A stretch of 64,000 bases of DNA from NCBI RefSeq assembly GCF_031458135.1, contig NZ_JAVDXW010000001.1, positions 3,658,001 to 3,722,000 of the forward strand, given 5' to 3'. Source of the stretch: Haloactinomyces albus. Its GTDB lineage: Bacteria; Actinomycetota; Actinomycetes; Mycobacteriales; Pseudonocardiaceae. The translations under genes were made by a program, and so were the position numbers. The notes below the pieces were generated by a model that worked only from the letters and a program-made list of their open reading frames with translations, did not search any database and was not told where the DNA came from. Shown one piece after another: positions 29,864 to 40,930 of the stretch; positions within the stretch are counted from its first letter, which is position 1, and every line of letters starts with the position of its first letter.

Positions 29864-32041
29864 GTGGCCGATCCGTCCACTTACCGACCAGCTCCCGGGA
29901 CGATCCCGGACGCCCCCGGCGTCTACCGCTTCCACGACGCCGGGGGGCGAGTGATCTACGTCGGCAAGGCGAAAAGCCTGCGCAGCAGGCTGGCCTCCTA
30001 CTTCGCCGACCTTGCCGGCCTGCACCCGCGCACCCGGCAGATGGTGACCACGGCGACCGGCGTGCAGTGGACCGTGGTCAACACCGAGGTCGAGGCGCTG
30101 CAGCTCGAGTACTCCTGGATCAAGGAGTTCGACCCGCGGTTCAACGTCCGCTACCGCGACGACAAGTCGTACCCGGTGCTGGCCGTGACGCTGCACGAGC
30201 AGTATCCGCGCCTGCACGTCTACCGCGGCCCCCGCAAGAAGGGCGTGCGCTACTTCGGCCCGTACGCCCACGCCTGGGCCATCCGCGAGACGCTGGACAT
30301 GCTGCTGCGGGTCTTCCCCGCCCGGACGTGCTCCGACGGGGTGTTCAAGCGCCACGCGCAGATCGGGCGGCCGTGCCTGCTCGGCTACATCGACAAGTGC
30401 TCGGCGCCCTGCGTCGGGCGCGTCGACGCCGACCAGCACCGCGCCATCGTCGACGACTTCTGCGACTTCCTGGCCGGGCGCACGGACACGATGATGCGCA
30501 GGCTCGACAAGGAGATGCAGCAGGCCTCCGAGGAGCTGCAGTTCGAGCGGGCCGCGCGGCTGCGCGACGACCTGGAGGCACTGCGCCGGGCGATGGAGAA
30601 ACAGGCCGTCGTCCTCGGCGACGGCACCGACGCCGACGTGGCCGCCTTCGCCGAGGACGAACTGGCTGCCGCCGTGCAGGTGTTCCACGTCCGGGGCGGG
30701 CGCGTGCGCGGGCAGCGCGGCTGGGTCATCGACAAGGTCGAGGAGACCTCGACCGCGGAGCTGACCGAGCAGTTCCTCACCCAGTTCTACGGTGAGCAGG
30801 CCTCGCTGGCCGAGCAGGCCGATGCCGGAGGGGGCAGCCCCGTACCGCGTGAAGTGCTGGTGCCCCAGTTGCCCGAGGACCCGGAGGCGGTCGGGCATTG
30901 GCTGAGCGGCCTGCGGGGCAGCCGGGTCTCCCTGCGGGTCCCGCAGCGCGGCGACAAGCGAACCCTGCTGGAGACCGTCGAGCGCAACGCGAAGGAAGCC
31001 TTCTCCCAGTACAAGCTTCGCCGTGCCGGGGACATCACGGCCCGGTCGGCCGCCTTGCAGGAACTGCAGGAGTCCCTGGCTCTCGACAGCGCGCCGCTGC
31101 GGATCGAATGCGTCGATGTCAGCCACGTGCAGGGCAGTGACGTCGTGGCCTCGCTGGTGGTCTTCGAGGACGGCGTCCCGCGCAAGTCCGAGTACCGCCG
31201 TTTCTCGATTCGCCAGGGTGCCGAGGGCGGCGATGTCGGGTCGATCGCCGAGGTCGTCCGGCGCCGCTTCGCCCGCTACCTCAAGGAAGTCGAGGCCGAG
31301 GCGGAAAGCTCCGAAACGGGACCCTCCGAGGCCGGTGCTTCCGCACCCGGGGCCACCCCACCGGGCGTGCAACCCGATGCCACCGTCGCCCTGGCGACCG
31401 AGGACGCTGCCGTGCCCGAGGGCGCTGCCGCGGCCGGAGCGGAGCAGACCGACGAGGAACCGGCGGCCGAGGAACCGGCGGCCGACAACGCGGAGCCGAC
31501 TCCCGGCATCGATCCCGAGACGGGACGCCCGCGCAAGTTCGCCTACCCGCCGAACCTGCTGGTCGTCGATGGCGGTGCGCCACAGGCCAATGCCGCCGCC
31601 GATGCCCTGGCGGAGCTGGGAATCACCGACGTGGCGGTGATCGGCCTGGCCAAACGGCTGGAGGAGGTGTGGTTGCCCGCCGAATCCGAGCCATTGATCC
31701 TCGCTCGCACCAGTGAGGCGCTCTACCTGCTACAACGGGTCCGTGACGAGGCGCACCGCTTCGCGATCAGCTATCACAGGCAGAAACGCTCCAAGCGGAT
31801 GACAAGCTCCGAACTGGACGCGATACCGGGCTTGGGACAGGTCCGCAAGGCGGCGTTGTTGAAGCATTTCGGCTCGGTACGCAAGATTCGCCAGGCCAGT
31901 GCCGAGGAGATCGGTGCGGTTCCCGGGTTCGGGGAGCGCACCGCCGAGGCGGTTCGCGCGGCCCTGTCGTCGGGTCCGTCGAACGAGGCGGGCTCGTCGA
32001 ACGAGGACGAGGTGGCGAACAAGACCGAAGGGGAGGGGTAG
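29864..32041 (+). CDS. uvrC: excinuclease ABC subunit C
   Basis: Makes both incisions in nucleotide excision repair. 725 aa. GIY-YIG N-terminus: [36 protein letters not shown]. UvrB-binding UVR segment: [20 protein letters not shown]. RNase H-like domain: [20 protein letters not shown] and [17 protein letters not shown]. The helix-hairpin-helix pair is at the C-terminus ([18 protein letters not shown]). An Ala/Glu/Pro-rich insert of about 80 residues (coding about 31285-31520) enlarges a loop that is short in most bacteria. Confidence 0.97.
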   Translation: MADPSTYRPAPGTIPDAPGVYRFHDAGGRVIYVGKAKSLRSRLASYFADLAGLHPRTRQMVTTATGVQWTVVNTEVEALQLEYSWIKEFDPRFNVRYRDDKSYPVLAVTLHEQYPRLHVYRGPRKKGVRYFGPYAHAWAIRETLDMLLRVFPARTCSDGVFKRHAQIGRPCLLGYIDKCSAPCVGRVDADQHRAIVDDFCDFLAGRTDTMMRRLDKEMQQASEELQFERAARLRDDLEALRRAMEKQAVVLGDGTDADVAAFAEDELAAAVQVFHVRGGRVRGQRGWVIDKVEETSTAELTEQFLTQFYGEQASLAEQADAGGGSPVPREVLVPQLPEDPEAVGHWLSGLRGSRVSLRVPQRGDKRTLLETVERNAKEAFSQYKLRRAGDITARSAALQELQESLALDSAPLRIECVDVSHVQGSDVVASLVVFEDGVPRKSEYRRFSIRQGAEGGDVGSIAEVVRRRFARYLKEVEAEAESSETGPSEAGASAPGATPPGVQPDATVALATEDAAVPEGAAAAGAEQTDEEPAAEEPAADNAEPTPGIDPETGRPRKFAYPPNLLVVDGGAPQANAAADALAELGITDVAVIGLAKRLEEVWLPAESEPLILARTSEALYLLQRVRDEAHRFAISYHRQKRSKRMTSSELDAIPGLGQVRKAALLKHFGSVRKIRQASAEEIGAVPGFGERTAEAVRAALSSGPSNEAGSSNEDEVANKTEGEG

Positions 32042-32919
32042 TGAACGAGGAACGGTCGGGCATCGAGGTGGCGGTGGTCAGCGGCCTGTCGGGGGCGGGC
32101 CGGAGTACCGCGGCGAAGTGTCTGGAGGATCTCGGCTGGTTCGTCGTGGACAACCTGCCACCGGAACTGATCTCGACGATGGTGGAACTCGGTGCCCGTT
32201 CCAGCGGGGCGATCACCCGGGTCGCCGTGGTGATGGACGTGCGCAGCAGGGCGTTCACCGAGGACCTCGGATCGGTCATCAAGGACCTGGACGCGCGGGG
32301 TTACAAGCCCCGGGTGCTGTTCCTGGAGGCCACCGACGAGGTCCTGGTCCGGCGCTTCGAACAGGTCCGCCGGGGACATCCGTTGCAGGGAGAGGGGCGG
32401 CTGGCCGACGGGATCGCCACCGAGCGATCGCTGCTGTCGAAGCTGCGTGCCGAGGCGGACCTGGTTCTGGACACGACGGGGTTGTCGGTGCACCAGCTCC
32501 GCGCCAAGATCGAGGACGCCTTCGGCACGGAGTCGGGGACCAGCACGCGCGTGACCGTGCTGTCCTTCGGATACAAGTACGGTCTTCCGATGGATGCCGA
32601 CCTGGTGATGGACTGCCGGTTTTTGCCCAACCCGTTCTGGATTCCGGAATTGCGCGATTTCAACGGTCTCGACGACGAGGTCCGCAACTACGTGCTCGGC
32701 CAGGAAGGCGCCGAGGAGTTCCTGAGTGGCTATCAGCAGTTGCTGCGGCTGGTCGGTGCCGGCTATCACCGGGAGGGCAAGCGGTATCTGACCCTGGCAC
32801 TGGGATGCACGGGCGGCAAGCACCGCAGCGTGACGCTGACCGAGGAGCTGGCCAGACGCCTGGCCGACGACGATGGGGTGATGGTCAAGACGGTGCACCG
32901 TGACCTGGGGCGCGAGTGA
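32041..32919 (+). CDS. rapZ: RNase adapter / nucleotide-binding protein RapZ (YvcJ family)
   Basis: 292 aa with an N-terminal P-loop VVSGLSGAGRSTAAKCLEDL. The C-terminal domain shows LSFGYKYGLPMDADLVMDCR and ALGCTGGKHRSVTLTEEL. In Gram-positives the family binds nucleotides or amino-sugar metabolites; in E. coli RapZ guides GlmZ processing. The GTG start shares one base with the uvrC stop codon. The rapZ-yvcK-whiA order is conserved across Gram-positives. Confidence 0.95.
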   Translation: MNEERSGIEVAVVSGLSGAGRSTAAKCLEDLGWFVVDNLPPELISTMVELGARSSGAITRVAVVMDVRSRAFTEDLGSVIKDLDARGYKPRVLFLEATDEVLVRRFEQVRRGHPLQGEGRLADGIATERSLLSKLRAEADLVLDTTGLSVHQLRAKIEDAFGTESGTSTRVTVLSFGYKYGLPMDADLVMDCRFLPNPFWIPELRDFNGLDDEVRNYVLGQEGAEEFLSGYQQLLRLVGAGYHREGKRYLTLALGCTGGKHRSVTLTEELARRLADDDGVMVKTVHRDLGRE

Positions 32920-33932
32920 GTGCCGCGCAGAACGGCCACGCTGCGGAACCGGCGTCGGCCGAGCGCCCGTTGCGGGCCGTGGCGCTCGGGGGCGGTCACG
33001 GGTTGCAGGCGAGCTTGGCCGCCCTGCGGCAGGTGACCTCCGATATCACCGCCGTGGTCACGGTCGCCGATGACGGGGGTTCCTCGGGCCGGTTGCGCCG
33101 TGAGCTGGGCATGCTTCCGCCGGGTGATCTGCGTAAGGCACTGGCTGTCCTGTCGACGGCCGACGACTCCGGCCGGTTGTGGTCGCAGGTTTTCGAGCAC
33201 CGTTTCGGCGGTAACGGCGCGCTGGCCGGGCATGCGGTGGGCAACCTCCTGCTCGCGGGGCTGCTCGACGTGCTGGGGGATCCGGTGGCAGTGCTCGACG
33301 AGACGTGCAGGCTGCTCGGCGTGCAGGGCCGGGTGCTGCCGATGTCGGCAGCACCCGTGGACATGGAAGCCGACGTCGTCGGATTGGAAGAGGACCGTCG
33401 GGCGATTCGCACGATCCGGGGGCAAGTCGCCATCGCGAGTACACCCGGTCGTGTGAAAGAAATCCGCCTTTTCGCGACCAACGGGCAGCGCGAGAAGCCC
33501 ATTGCCACCCCGGAAGCGGTCCGAGCGGTCTTCGACGCCGACGTGGTGCTGCTCGGCCCCGGATCCTGGTTCACCAGCGTTCTTCCGCATCTGATGGTGC
33601 CCGAGCTGCGAGAAGCGCTGGTGGCCACGCAGGCGCACCGGATCGTCGTGCTCAATCTCGTGCCGCAACCGGGAGAGACCGCAGGGTTCTCACCCGAGCA
33701 ACACCTCGACGTACTCTCACAGCACGCACCGCAGCTGCGGGTGGATGCGGTCCTGGCCGATGCGGATTCCGTGCCCACCCCTGATCGTCTTCGCGCTGCG
33801 GCGGCGGAGTTGGGTGCGCAGACTTTACTTGATCAGGTCGCCACACCGACGGAGCCGGGCAGGCATGAGCCCGGTGCGTTGGCGGCGTGCCTGGCGGCCG
33901 CACTGGAGAGGAGGATGGACTGGTGGCGATGA
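32916..33932 (+). CDS. yvcK: gluconeogenesis factor YvcK / CuvA (UDP-GlcNAc-binding family)
   Basis: 338 aa. Rossmann-like protein with [59 protein letters not shown] and [19 protein letters not shown]. Homologues bind UDP-sugars and influence cell-wall synthesis on gluconeogenic carbon sources. GTG overlaps the rapZ stop; the end overlaps whiA by 10 nt. Confidence 0.95.
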   Translation: MSAAQNGHAAEPASAERPLRAVALGGGHGLQASLAALRQVTSDITAVVTVADDGGSSGRLRRELGMLPPGDLRKALAVLSTADDSGRLWSQVFEHRFGGNGALAGHAVGNLLLAGLLDVLGDPVAVLDETCRLLGVQGRVLPMSAAPVDMEADVVGLEEDRRAIRTIRGQVAIASTPGRVKEIRLFATNGQREKPIATPEAVRAVFDADVVLLGPGSWFTSVLPHLMVPELREALVATQAHRIVVLNLVPQPGETAGFSPEQHLDVLSQHAPQLRVDAVLADADSVPTPDRLRAAAAELGAQTLLDQVATPTEPGRHEPGALAACLAAALERRMDWWR

Positions 33933-34927
33933 CCTCGACGGTCAAGGACGAGCTGAGCCGGTTGCCGGTGACCAAGATCTGCTGCCGGAGATCCGAGGTG
34001 TCCTCACTGCTGCGTTTCGCCGGTGGCTTGCACATCGTGGCGGGACGCGTGGTGGTGGAGGCCGAACTGGACACCGGTTCCGCCGCGCGGCGTCTGCGCG
34101 GGGAAATTCACGAGCTGTTCGGACATCATTCCGACGTGCACATGATCACCTCGGGAGGTCTGCGCAAGGGCACGCGTTACGTGGTGCGGGTGGTTCGCGA
34201 CGGCGAGAGCCTGGCCCGGCAGACCGGCCTGTTGGATCCGCGGGGGCGTCCGGTGCGCGGGCTCCCGGCGCACGTCGTGTCCGGTGGTGCCTGTGATGCG
34301 GAGGCGGCGTGGCGCGGTGCGTTCCTCGCGCACGGCTCGTTGACCGAGCCAGGCCGCTCGTCGTCCCTGGAAGTGACCTGTCCGGGGCCGGAGTCGGCGC
34401 TGGCGCTGGTCGGCGCCGCCCGCAGGCTGGAGGTGCAGGCGAAATCGCGGGAGGTCCGGGGTGCCGACCGGGTCGTCGTGCGCGACGGGGACGCCATCGG
34501 GGCGCTGCTGACTCGCCTGGGGGCGCACACGAGTGTGCTGTCCTGGGAGGAGCGCCGCATGCGGCGTGAGGTCCGCGCCACCGCGAACCGCCTGGCCAAC
34601 TTCGACGATGCGAACCTGCGCCGTTCGGCGCGGGCCGCCGTGGCTTCCGCGGCGCGAGTGGAGCGCGGCCTGGAACTGCTGGGCTCCTCGGTGCCGGAGC
34701 ACCTGCTCGTGGCGGGCAGGCTACGTCTGTCACACCGGCAGGCGTCCCTGGAGGAACTCGGGCAGCTCGCCGATCCGCCGATGACGAAGGACGCCGTCGC
34801 CGGACGGATCCGCCGGTTGCTGGCGATGGCCGACAAGCGTGCCAGGGAGCTCGATCTGCCGGATACCGAGTCCGCGGTGACGGCGGAGATGCTGGAGGCC
34901 AATGTCCATGCCGATGCCGAGGCATAG
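33923..34927 (+). CDS. whiA: sporulation transcription regulator WhiA
   Basis: 334 aa from GTG 33923 ([11 protein letters not shown], as in homologues), with GGAGAGGAGG upstream. N-terminal LAGLIDADG-like domain ([40 protein letters not shown]) and a C-terminal HTH ([33 protein letters not shown]). In Streptomyces WhiA works with WhiB to start sporulation septation, which suggests a differentiating actinomycete. Confidence 0.97.
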   Translation: MAMTSTVKDELSRLPVTKICCRRSEVSSLLRFAGGLHIVAGRVVVEAELDTGSAARRLRGEIHELFGHHSDVHMITSGGLRKGTRYVVRVVRDGESLARQTGLLDPRGRPVRGLPAHVVSGGACDAEAAWRGAFLAHGSLTEPGRSSSLEVTCPGPESALALVGAARRLEVQAKSREVRGADRVVVRDGDAIGALLTRLGAHTSVLSWEERRMRREVRATANRLANFDDANLRRSARAAVASAARVERGLELLGSSVPEHLLVAGRLRLSHRQASLEELGQLADPPMTKDAVAGRIRRLLAMADKRARELDLPDTESAVTAEMLEANVHADAEA

Positions 34928-36061
<1,134 letters not shown>

Positions 36062-36073
36062 GGGATCGTTGTT

Positions 36074-36121
36074 TTCCGGCGTGGGGCCGGTGGTCCTCGG
36101 ACCGCCGGCCCCACGCCGGAA
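36074..36121 (+). terminator. long GC-rich hairpin between gap and pgk
   Basis: TTCCGGCGTGGGGCCGG... pairs almost perfectly with ...CCGGCCCCACGCCGGAA (about 22-bp arms, 3-nt loop). It starts 13 nt after the gap stop and has no U-run. It may partially terminate or stabilise gap mRNA, letting gap be expressed above pgk-tpiA. Confidence 0.6.
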
Positions 36122-36222
36122 GCGATCACCGTGCTCGGGCCGATCACTCGTGCGAGCAGGGCAACTGCCATCAGCACGGGTGAGACCGACTTTTCCTTGA
36201 ATCCTGGCGAGGAGCGACAGGC

Positions 36223-37425
36223 GTGAAAAACCTCGACGATCTGCTGTCCGAAGGGGTTCGCGGCCGGTACGTGCTCGTGCGTGCCGACCTCAATGTCCCG
36301 CTGGACGGCGAGACCATCACCGACGACGGCCGGGTCCGTGCCTCCCTGCCGACCATCGAGAAACTCACCGCCGCAGGCGCGCGGGTCGTGGTCACCGCCC
36401 ATCTGGGCCGTCCGAAGGGCGCACCGGACCCGCAGTTCTCGCTGGCTCCGGTTGCTCGCCGACTCGGTGAGCTGCTCGGTGCCGAGGTGGCCCTGGCCGA
36501 AGACGTGGTGGCCTCCTCGGCCCACTCCGTCGTGGGCGGGTTGACCGACGGTTCGGTCGCGCTGCTGGAGAACGTGCGTTTCGACGCGCGGGAAACCAGC
36601 AAGGACGATGTCGAACGAGCAGGACTCGCCGAGGACCTGGTGGGTCTCGTCGGCGGTGACGCCGCCTTCGTCTCCGACGGTTTCGGCGTCGTGCACCGTA
36701 AGCAGGCCTCGGTCTACGACGTGGCCAGGAAGCTGCCCGGCTTTGCGGGCGGTCTCGTCCTCGACGAGGTTCGGGTCCTGCGGACGCTGACCGGAGACCC
36801 CGAACGCCCCTACGCCGTCGTGCTGGGCGGGTCGAAGGTCTCGGACAAGCTCGGCGTGATCAAGGCGCTGCTGCCGAAGGTCGACAAGCTCATCATCGGT
36901 GGCGGCATGGTCTACACGTTCCTGGCGGCACAGGGCCACGACGTCGGCAGTTCACTGCTGCAGGAAGACCAGATCGACTCCACGCGACAGTTGCTCGACG
37001 AGCACGGTGACAAGCTCGTCCTGCCGGTGGATGTCGTTGTCGCCGACCGGTTCGCCGCCGATGCCGACACCCGCGTGGTTCCGGTGGAGGACATGCCCGC
37101 GGGCTGGCAGGGCCTGGATATCGGACCGCGCAGTGCGGAGCGGTTCGCCGAGCTGCTCGCCACGGCACGGACGGTGTTCTGGAACGGCCCGGCAGGCGTC
37201 TTCGAGTTCCCGGCCTTCGCCGAGGGAACCCGGAGTGTGGCCGGGGCGATCGTGGACTCCGACGCGTTCAGCGTGGTCGGCGGCGGCGACTCGGCTGCGG
37301 CGGTGCGCGGTCTCGGCCTGCCCGAGGACGGTTTCTCGCACATCTCCACCGGTGGTGGTGCCTCCCTCGAATTCCTCGAAGGACAGGAGCTCCCCGGCGT
37401 CGCGGTCCTGGAAGGGAAGGAGTGA
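36223..37425 (+). CDS. pgk: phosphoglycerate kinase
   Basis: 400 aa from GTG 36223. Substrate-binding [15 protein letters not shown] and [20 protein letters not shown]; nucleotide-binding [53 protein letters not shown] and [14 protein letters not shown]. The stop overlaps an in-frame GTG of the tpiA region. Confidence 0.98.
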   Translation: MKNLDDLLSEGVRGRYVLVRADLNVPLDGETITDDGRVRASLPTIEKLTAAGARVVVTAHLGRPKGAPDPQFSLAPVARRLGELLGAEVALAEDVVASSAHSVVGGLTDGSVALLENVRFDARETSKDDVERAGLAEDLVGLVGGDAAFVSDGFGVVHRKQASVYDVARKLPGFAGGLVLDEVRVLRTLTGDPERPYAVVLGGSKVSDKLGVIKALLPKVDKLIIGGGMVYTFLAAQGHDVGSSLLQEDQIDSTRQLLDEHGDKLVLPVDVVVADRFAADADTRVVPVEDMPAGWQGLDIGPRSAERFAELLATARTVFWNGPAGVFEFPAFAEGTRSVAGAIVDSDAFSVVGGGDSAAAVRGLGLPEDGFSHISTGGGASLEFLEGQELPGVAVLEGKE

Positions 37426-37427
37426 GC

Positions 37428-38213
37428 ATGGCCAGGCAACCCCTGATCGCAGGCAACTGGAAGATGAACCTGAACCACCTCGAAGCCATCGCGCTGGTGC
37501 AGAAGGTGGCGTTCGCTCTTCCGGAGAAGTACTTCGACAAGGTGGAGGTGGCCGCACTGCCGCCGTTCACCGATCTGCGCAGCGTGCAGACCCTGGTCGA
37601 AGGCGACAAACTGCTGCTCCGGTACGGCGCGCAGGACGTCTCGGACCAGGAATCCGGCGCCTACACGGGAGATGTGTCCGCGCCGATGCTGGCCAAGCTC
37701 GGTTGCAGTTACGTGGTGGTCGGCCACTCGGAACGCCGTGATTACCACGCCGAGACCGACGAGCTGATCAACCGCAAGGTTCGTGCGACGCTCAAGAACG
37801 ACATGTCGCCGATCCTGTGCGTCGGTGAACAACTGGAGGTCCGCGAGGCGGGCAATCAGGTCGAGCACTGCACCACCCAGCTCATCAACGGACTCAAGGG
37901 GCTCAAACCCGAACAGGTCCGCCGCAGTGTGGTGGCCTATGAGCCCGTGTGGGCGATCGGTACCGGCAAGGTCGCCACCGCCGAGGACGCACAAGAGGTG
38001 TGCGGGGCGCTGCGGATCGCGCTGGCCGACAAGTACGGCACGGAGGTCGCCGACGAGGTACGGGTGCTCTACGGGGGATCGGTGAAGTCGAGCAACATCG
38101 CCGAGTTGCTCGGCCAAACCGATGTCGATGGTGCTCTCGTGGGCGGTGCCAGTCTCAACGGTGACGAGTTCGCCAAGATGAGCGCGATGGCCGCGGGCGG
38201 CCCCCTGCCCTGA
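37428..38213 (+). CDS. tpiA: triosephosphate isomerase
   Basis: 261 aa from ATG 37428, preceded by AAGGAG at a 5-nt spacing, giving the usual [14 protein letters not shown] start. Catalytic residues lie in AGNWKMN (Lys), [12 protein letters not shown] (His) and [16 protein letters not shown] (Glu); the phosphate loop is [15 protein letters not shown]. Confidence 0.98.
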   Translation: MARQPLIAGNWKMNLNHLEAIALVQKVAFALPEKYFDKVEVAALPPFTDLRSVQTLVEGDKLLLRYGAQDVSDQESGAYTGDVSAPMLAKLGCSYVVVGHSERRDYHAETDELINRKVRATLKNDMSPILCVGEQLEVREAGNQVEHCTTQLINGLKGLKPEQVRRSVVAYEPVWAIGTGKVATAEDAQEVCGALRIALADKYGTEVADEVRVLYGGSVKSSNIAELLGQTDVDGALVGGASLNGDEFAKMSAMAAGGPLP

Positions 38214-38336
38214 TCGCGTGACCGACCGGGCCACCGATACCGGACCACTGACCGGGCCATTGCTACGGACGGCGGTCTTCCCGCTGCGTGCGACCCGGTA
38301 CGCTGTGTTGCGAACCGCTGTGCGAACGAGGACGAT

Positions 38337-38573
38337 ATGACACTTTTCCTGCGGATCCTGTTGCTCGTGACGAGTGTGCTGCTGGTGCTGCTGGTGCTGC
38401 TGCACCGAGCCAAGGGCGGCGGGCTCTCCTCACTCTTCGGCGGCGGCATGCAGTCCAGCCTGGCGGGTTCCAGCGTGGCGGAGAAGAACCTCGACCGGAT
38501 GACCCTGTTCGTCATCGCGTTGTGGGTCATCTCCATCGTCGGCACCGGCTTGCTGGTCAAGCTGGGCGGCTGA
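38337..38573 (+). CDS. secG: protein-export membrane protein SecG
   Basis: 78 aa with two hydrophobic segments (LRILLLVTSVLLVLLVLL; MTLFVIALWVISIVGTGLLV) separated by the conserved cytoplasmic loop HRAKGGGLSSLFGGGMQSSL. Part of the SecYEG translocon. Its place after tpiA is the normal actinobacterial arrangement. Confidence 0.96.
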   Translation: MTLFLRILLLVTSVLLVLLVLLHRAKGGGLSSLFGGGMQSSLAGSSVAEKNLDRMTLFVIALWVISIVGTGLLVKLGG

Positions 38574-38688
38574 ACGGCCCGTCCGGTCGTCGCCCTCGGA
38601 AAGGACCGAACTCTCCCGCCGCACTGCGGTCGAGGGTTCACGACAAGCCGGTATCGATACGCAAACCGGTGGCTTGGTGGGAGCAGGG

Positions 38689-39030
38689 ATGACTGGTGGT
38701 AGCACGATTCGCGGCACGCGCATCGGTGGCGGTTCGATGGGCGAGATCGAGCGCGGGGAGTCCGCTCCGCGGCAGCAGGTGGACTACTGGTGTGACAACG
38801 GGCACCATGTGCGGCCGTCGTTCGCCCTGGACGCCCAGGTACCGGATGTGTGGGACTGCCCCCGTTGCGGGCTTCCGGCAGGCAGGGATGCGGACAATCC
38901 CCCGGAGCCTCGGCGCCACGAGCCCTACAAGAGCCACCTGGCGTATGTGCAGGAACGTCGCAGCGACTCCGACGGGATGGCCATCCTGGACGAGGCGCTG
39001 ACCAAACTCAAGGAACGCAGGGGGCGCTAG
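38689..39030 (+). CDS. rbpA: RNA polymerase-binding protein RbpA
   Basis: 113 aa from ATG 38689. Typical SIRGTRxGxGSMGE-like N-terminus (GGSTIRGTRIGGGSMGEIER), then the RbpA core domain VDYWCDNGHHVRPSFALDAQ and VWDCPRCGLPAG, and the sigma-interacting helix. Stabilises open complexes of RNAP with the principal sigma factor. It marks the last housekeeping gene before the inserted island; a strong terminator follows. Confidence 0.97.
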   Translation: MTGGSTIRGTRIGGGSMGEIERGESAPRQQVDYWCDNGHHVRPSFALDAQVPDVWDCPRCGLPAGRDADNPPEPRRHEPYKSHLAYVQERRSDSDGMAILDEALTKLKERRGR

Positions 39031-39058
39031 GGTCCGCTGAGCACGGGCCACGGCCAAC

Positions 39059-39095
39059 CGGGCGGGCGAGGAACTTCCTCGCCCGCCCGATTTCT
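39059..39095 (+). terminator. rho-independent terminator after rbpA
   Basis: CGGGCGGGCGAGGAA (39059-39073) and TTCCTCGCCCGCCCG (39075-39089) pair perfectly and are followed by ATTTCTT. This is the best intrinsic terminator in the window. It separates the housekeeping operon from the hydrogenase maturation genes. Confidence 0.85.
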
Positions 39096-39268
39096 TCCGT
39101 CGGCCCTGCCCGCGGGAACCTGTCGTGGTGCCATCGCGGTTCCATTTCCCTCGACCGGGCGGTTCATGCCGGTTCGAGTTGTGTGGTATAGGTCACCGGC
39201 TTAGCTTGAAAAGCGCTGCATTCTCCCACCGCAACGAGAATCCCCACCACACGAGAAAGTGACCGACG

Positions 39269-39892
39269 ATGGCGTACTCGTCCGGGATCGGTGCGCTCGA
39301 CGCTGTCGAGAACCTTTTCGAGCGCAGGGTCGAACCGATCAATCATGTGCTCGCGAACGCGGAAAGCGTCGCGCGAGCCTGTCATGCCATGGCACGGCGT
39401 TTCCATCATGGTGGAAAACTCGTCGTTTTCGGCAATGGCGGCCCGAGCACCGACGCACAGCACGTCGCGGTCGAGTTCGTCCACCCCGTGATCGTGGGCA
39501 AGCGCGCCCTGCCCGCCATTTCGCTCACCTCGGATGTCGCGACGGTGACCGGCGTCGCCACCGGTGAGGGACTGGACGAGGTGTTCGCCCACCAGGTGCG
39601 TCATCTGGGCGAGTCGTCCGACATCGCGCTCGGAATCTCCACCGACGGCAACTGCACCAACGTGCTGCGCGGGCTGCGGGAGAGCCAGGAGCGGGGATTG
39701 CTCACGATCGGTCTCGTCGGCGGCGATGGCGGCGCGATCGGCCGGGCCGACCTCGATCACGTGCTCACCGCCCGCGCCGACGATCCACGTGTGGTCAAGG
39801 AAGTTCACGTGACGATGTATCACATCCTGTGGGAGCTGGTGCACGTCTTCTTCGAGCAGCCGGGCGCACTCACACCGGAAGTGTCCGCATGA
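39269..39892 (+). CDS. SIS-domain protein, GmhA-like, in hydrogenase maturation cluster (first copy)
   Basis: 207 aa with a sugar-isomerase (SIS) fold: GGKLVVFGNGGPSTDAQHVA, VEFVHPVIVGKRALPAISLT, DIALGISTDGNCTNVLRGLR and HVTMYHILWELVHVFFEQPG. It resembles phosphoheptose isomerase (GmhA), but actinomycetes make no LPS heptose. Such genes recur next to hyp genes for actinobacterial uptake hydrogenases; biochemical role not established. Overlaps the next gene (ATGA). First gene of a tightly packed run reaching hypB. Confidence 0.82.
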   Translation: MAYSSGIGALDAVENLFERRVEPINHVLANAESVARACHAMARRFHHGGKLVVFGNGGPSTDAQHVAVEFVHPVIVGKRALPAISLTSDVATVTGVATGEGLDEVFAHQVRHLGESSDIALGISTDGNCTNVLRGLRESQERGLLTIGLVGGDGGAIGRADLDHVLTARADDPRVVKEVHVTMYHILWELVHVFFEQPGALTPEVSA

Positions 39893-40128
39893 GTACCGAA
39901 CCGCTTCCGGATCCCGTTCCCGCCGGGCATGCCTGCCACGGCGACACCTGCGTGACCTGCTCCGACGAAGCCGTTCCGGTCACGGTGGTGCGGTTGCTCG
40001 ACGATGCGATCGCAGTCGTGGACACCGGCACGGGGCAGGAGGAAATCAGCGTCGCTCTCGTGGCGGCCGGAGTCGGTGACACCGTCCTCGTTCACGCGGG
40101 CGAGGCCATCGCGATCGTGGAGGAGTGA
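39889..40128 (+). CDS. HypC/HupF-family protein, atypical N-terminus
   Basis: 79 aa. The beta-barrel half fits HypC (VPVTVVRLLDDAIAVVDTGT, EEISVALVAAGVGDTVLVHA, GEAIAIVEE). The N-terminus does not start with Met-Cys-Leu-x-I-P. It reads STEPLPDPVPAGHACHGDTC with Cys-x4-Cys-x2-Cys. True HypC uses the processed N-terminal Cys2 to bind the Fe(CN)2CO unit, so this paralogue probably binds metal or partner differently. A canonical HypC is encoded 1.7 kb downstream. Confidence 0.72.
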   Translation: MSTEPLPDPVPAGHACHGDTCVTCSDEAVPVTVVRLLDDAIAVVDTGTGQEEISVALVAAGVGDTVLVHAGEAIAIVEE

Positions 40129-40131
40129 CCT

Positions 40132-40866
40132 GTGCAGAGTTCGCCCGATGATTCGACAAGCGACGTCGCCATCGCTGAATCGCTGTATCCGTTCCTGAAC
40201 AGCTCCGCAGGCGATGTCGACGCCGTACTCCGTGACGTGCAGCAGTCCACTCGGGACAAAGCACGCGAGATCATGGAGCTGCGCCGTCACGTGTGCCGCC
40301 ACGAGGGTGAAAAGCTCGTCGCCTGCGCGAGTGCGATGGCCGAGGAGTTCCGTACCGGGGGCAGGCTGCTGGCGTTCGGAAACGGCGGAAGCTCGACCGA
40401 TGCCCAGGACATGGCCAGCCTGTTCCTGCACCCCGGCGTCGGCCAACGGCCGCTGCCCGCCTTCGGATTGACCAGTGACATCGCCGTGGTGACGGCGCTG
40501 TGCAACGACGTCGGATTCGACGTGATCTTCGCCAGGCAGATCGGAGCCTTCGGCAGGCGCCACGACATCGCGGTGGGGATGTCGACCAGCGGCAACTCAC
40601 CGAACCTGCTGCGTGGCTTCGACGAGGCGAGCCGACGTGGTCTGCTGACCGTCGGGATCGCGGGCTACGAGGGTGGCAGGATGGCCGAGTCGGACAGCAT
40701 CGACTACCTGTTCGTGGTCCCGTCGCCGTCGGTGCACCGGATTCAGGAAGCGCAGACGACGCTGTATCACGCGCTGTGGGAACTCACGCTGTTCGCGCTG
40801 GCCGAGGAGCACATCCCCGAGTCCTCGGCGATGTCGCTGCACGCAGGTCAGGAGATCGAGCAGTGA
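40132..40866 (+). CDS. SIS-domain protein, GmhA-like (second copy)
   Basis: 244 aa, paralogous to the protein at 39269 with ~35 extra N-terminal residues. Matching motifs are LLAFGNGGSSTDAQDMASLF, ALCNDVGFDVIFARQIGAFG, IAVGMSTSGNSPNLLRGFDE and TTLYHALWELTLFALAEEHI. The SxSGNSPN loop is closer to active phosphosugar isomerases than in copy 1 (STDGNCTN), suggesting that copy 2 retains sugar-phosphate binding while copy 1 has diverged. Confidence 0.8.
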   Translation: MQSSPDDSTSDVAIAESLYPFLNSSAGDVDAVLRDVQQSTRDKAREIMELRRHVCRHEGEKLVACASAMAEEFRTGGRLLAFGNGGSSTDAQDMASLFLHPGVGQRPLPAFGLTSDIAVVTALCNDVGFDVIFARQIGAFGRRHDIAVGMSTSGNSPNLLRGFDEASRRGLLTVGIAGYEGGRMAESDSIDYLFVVPSPSVHRIQEAQTTLYHALWELTLFALAEEHIPESSAMSLHAGQEIEQ

Positions 40867-40930
40867 TCCGCCGCGGCCGGAATCCGGGGGGCGCGGATCC
40901 GTGGCCGGCGGGATGCGGGCCGGTGAGGCG

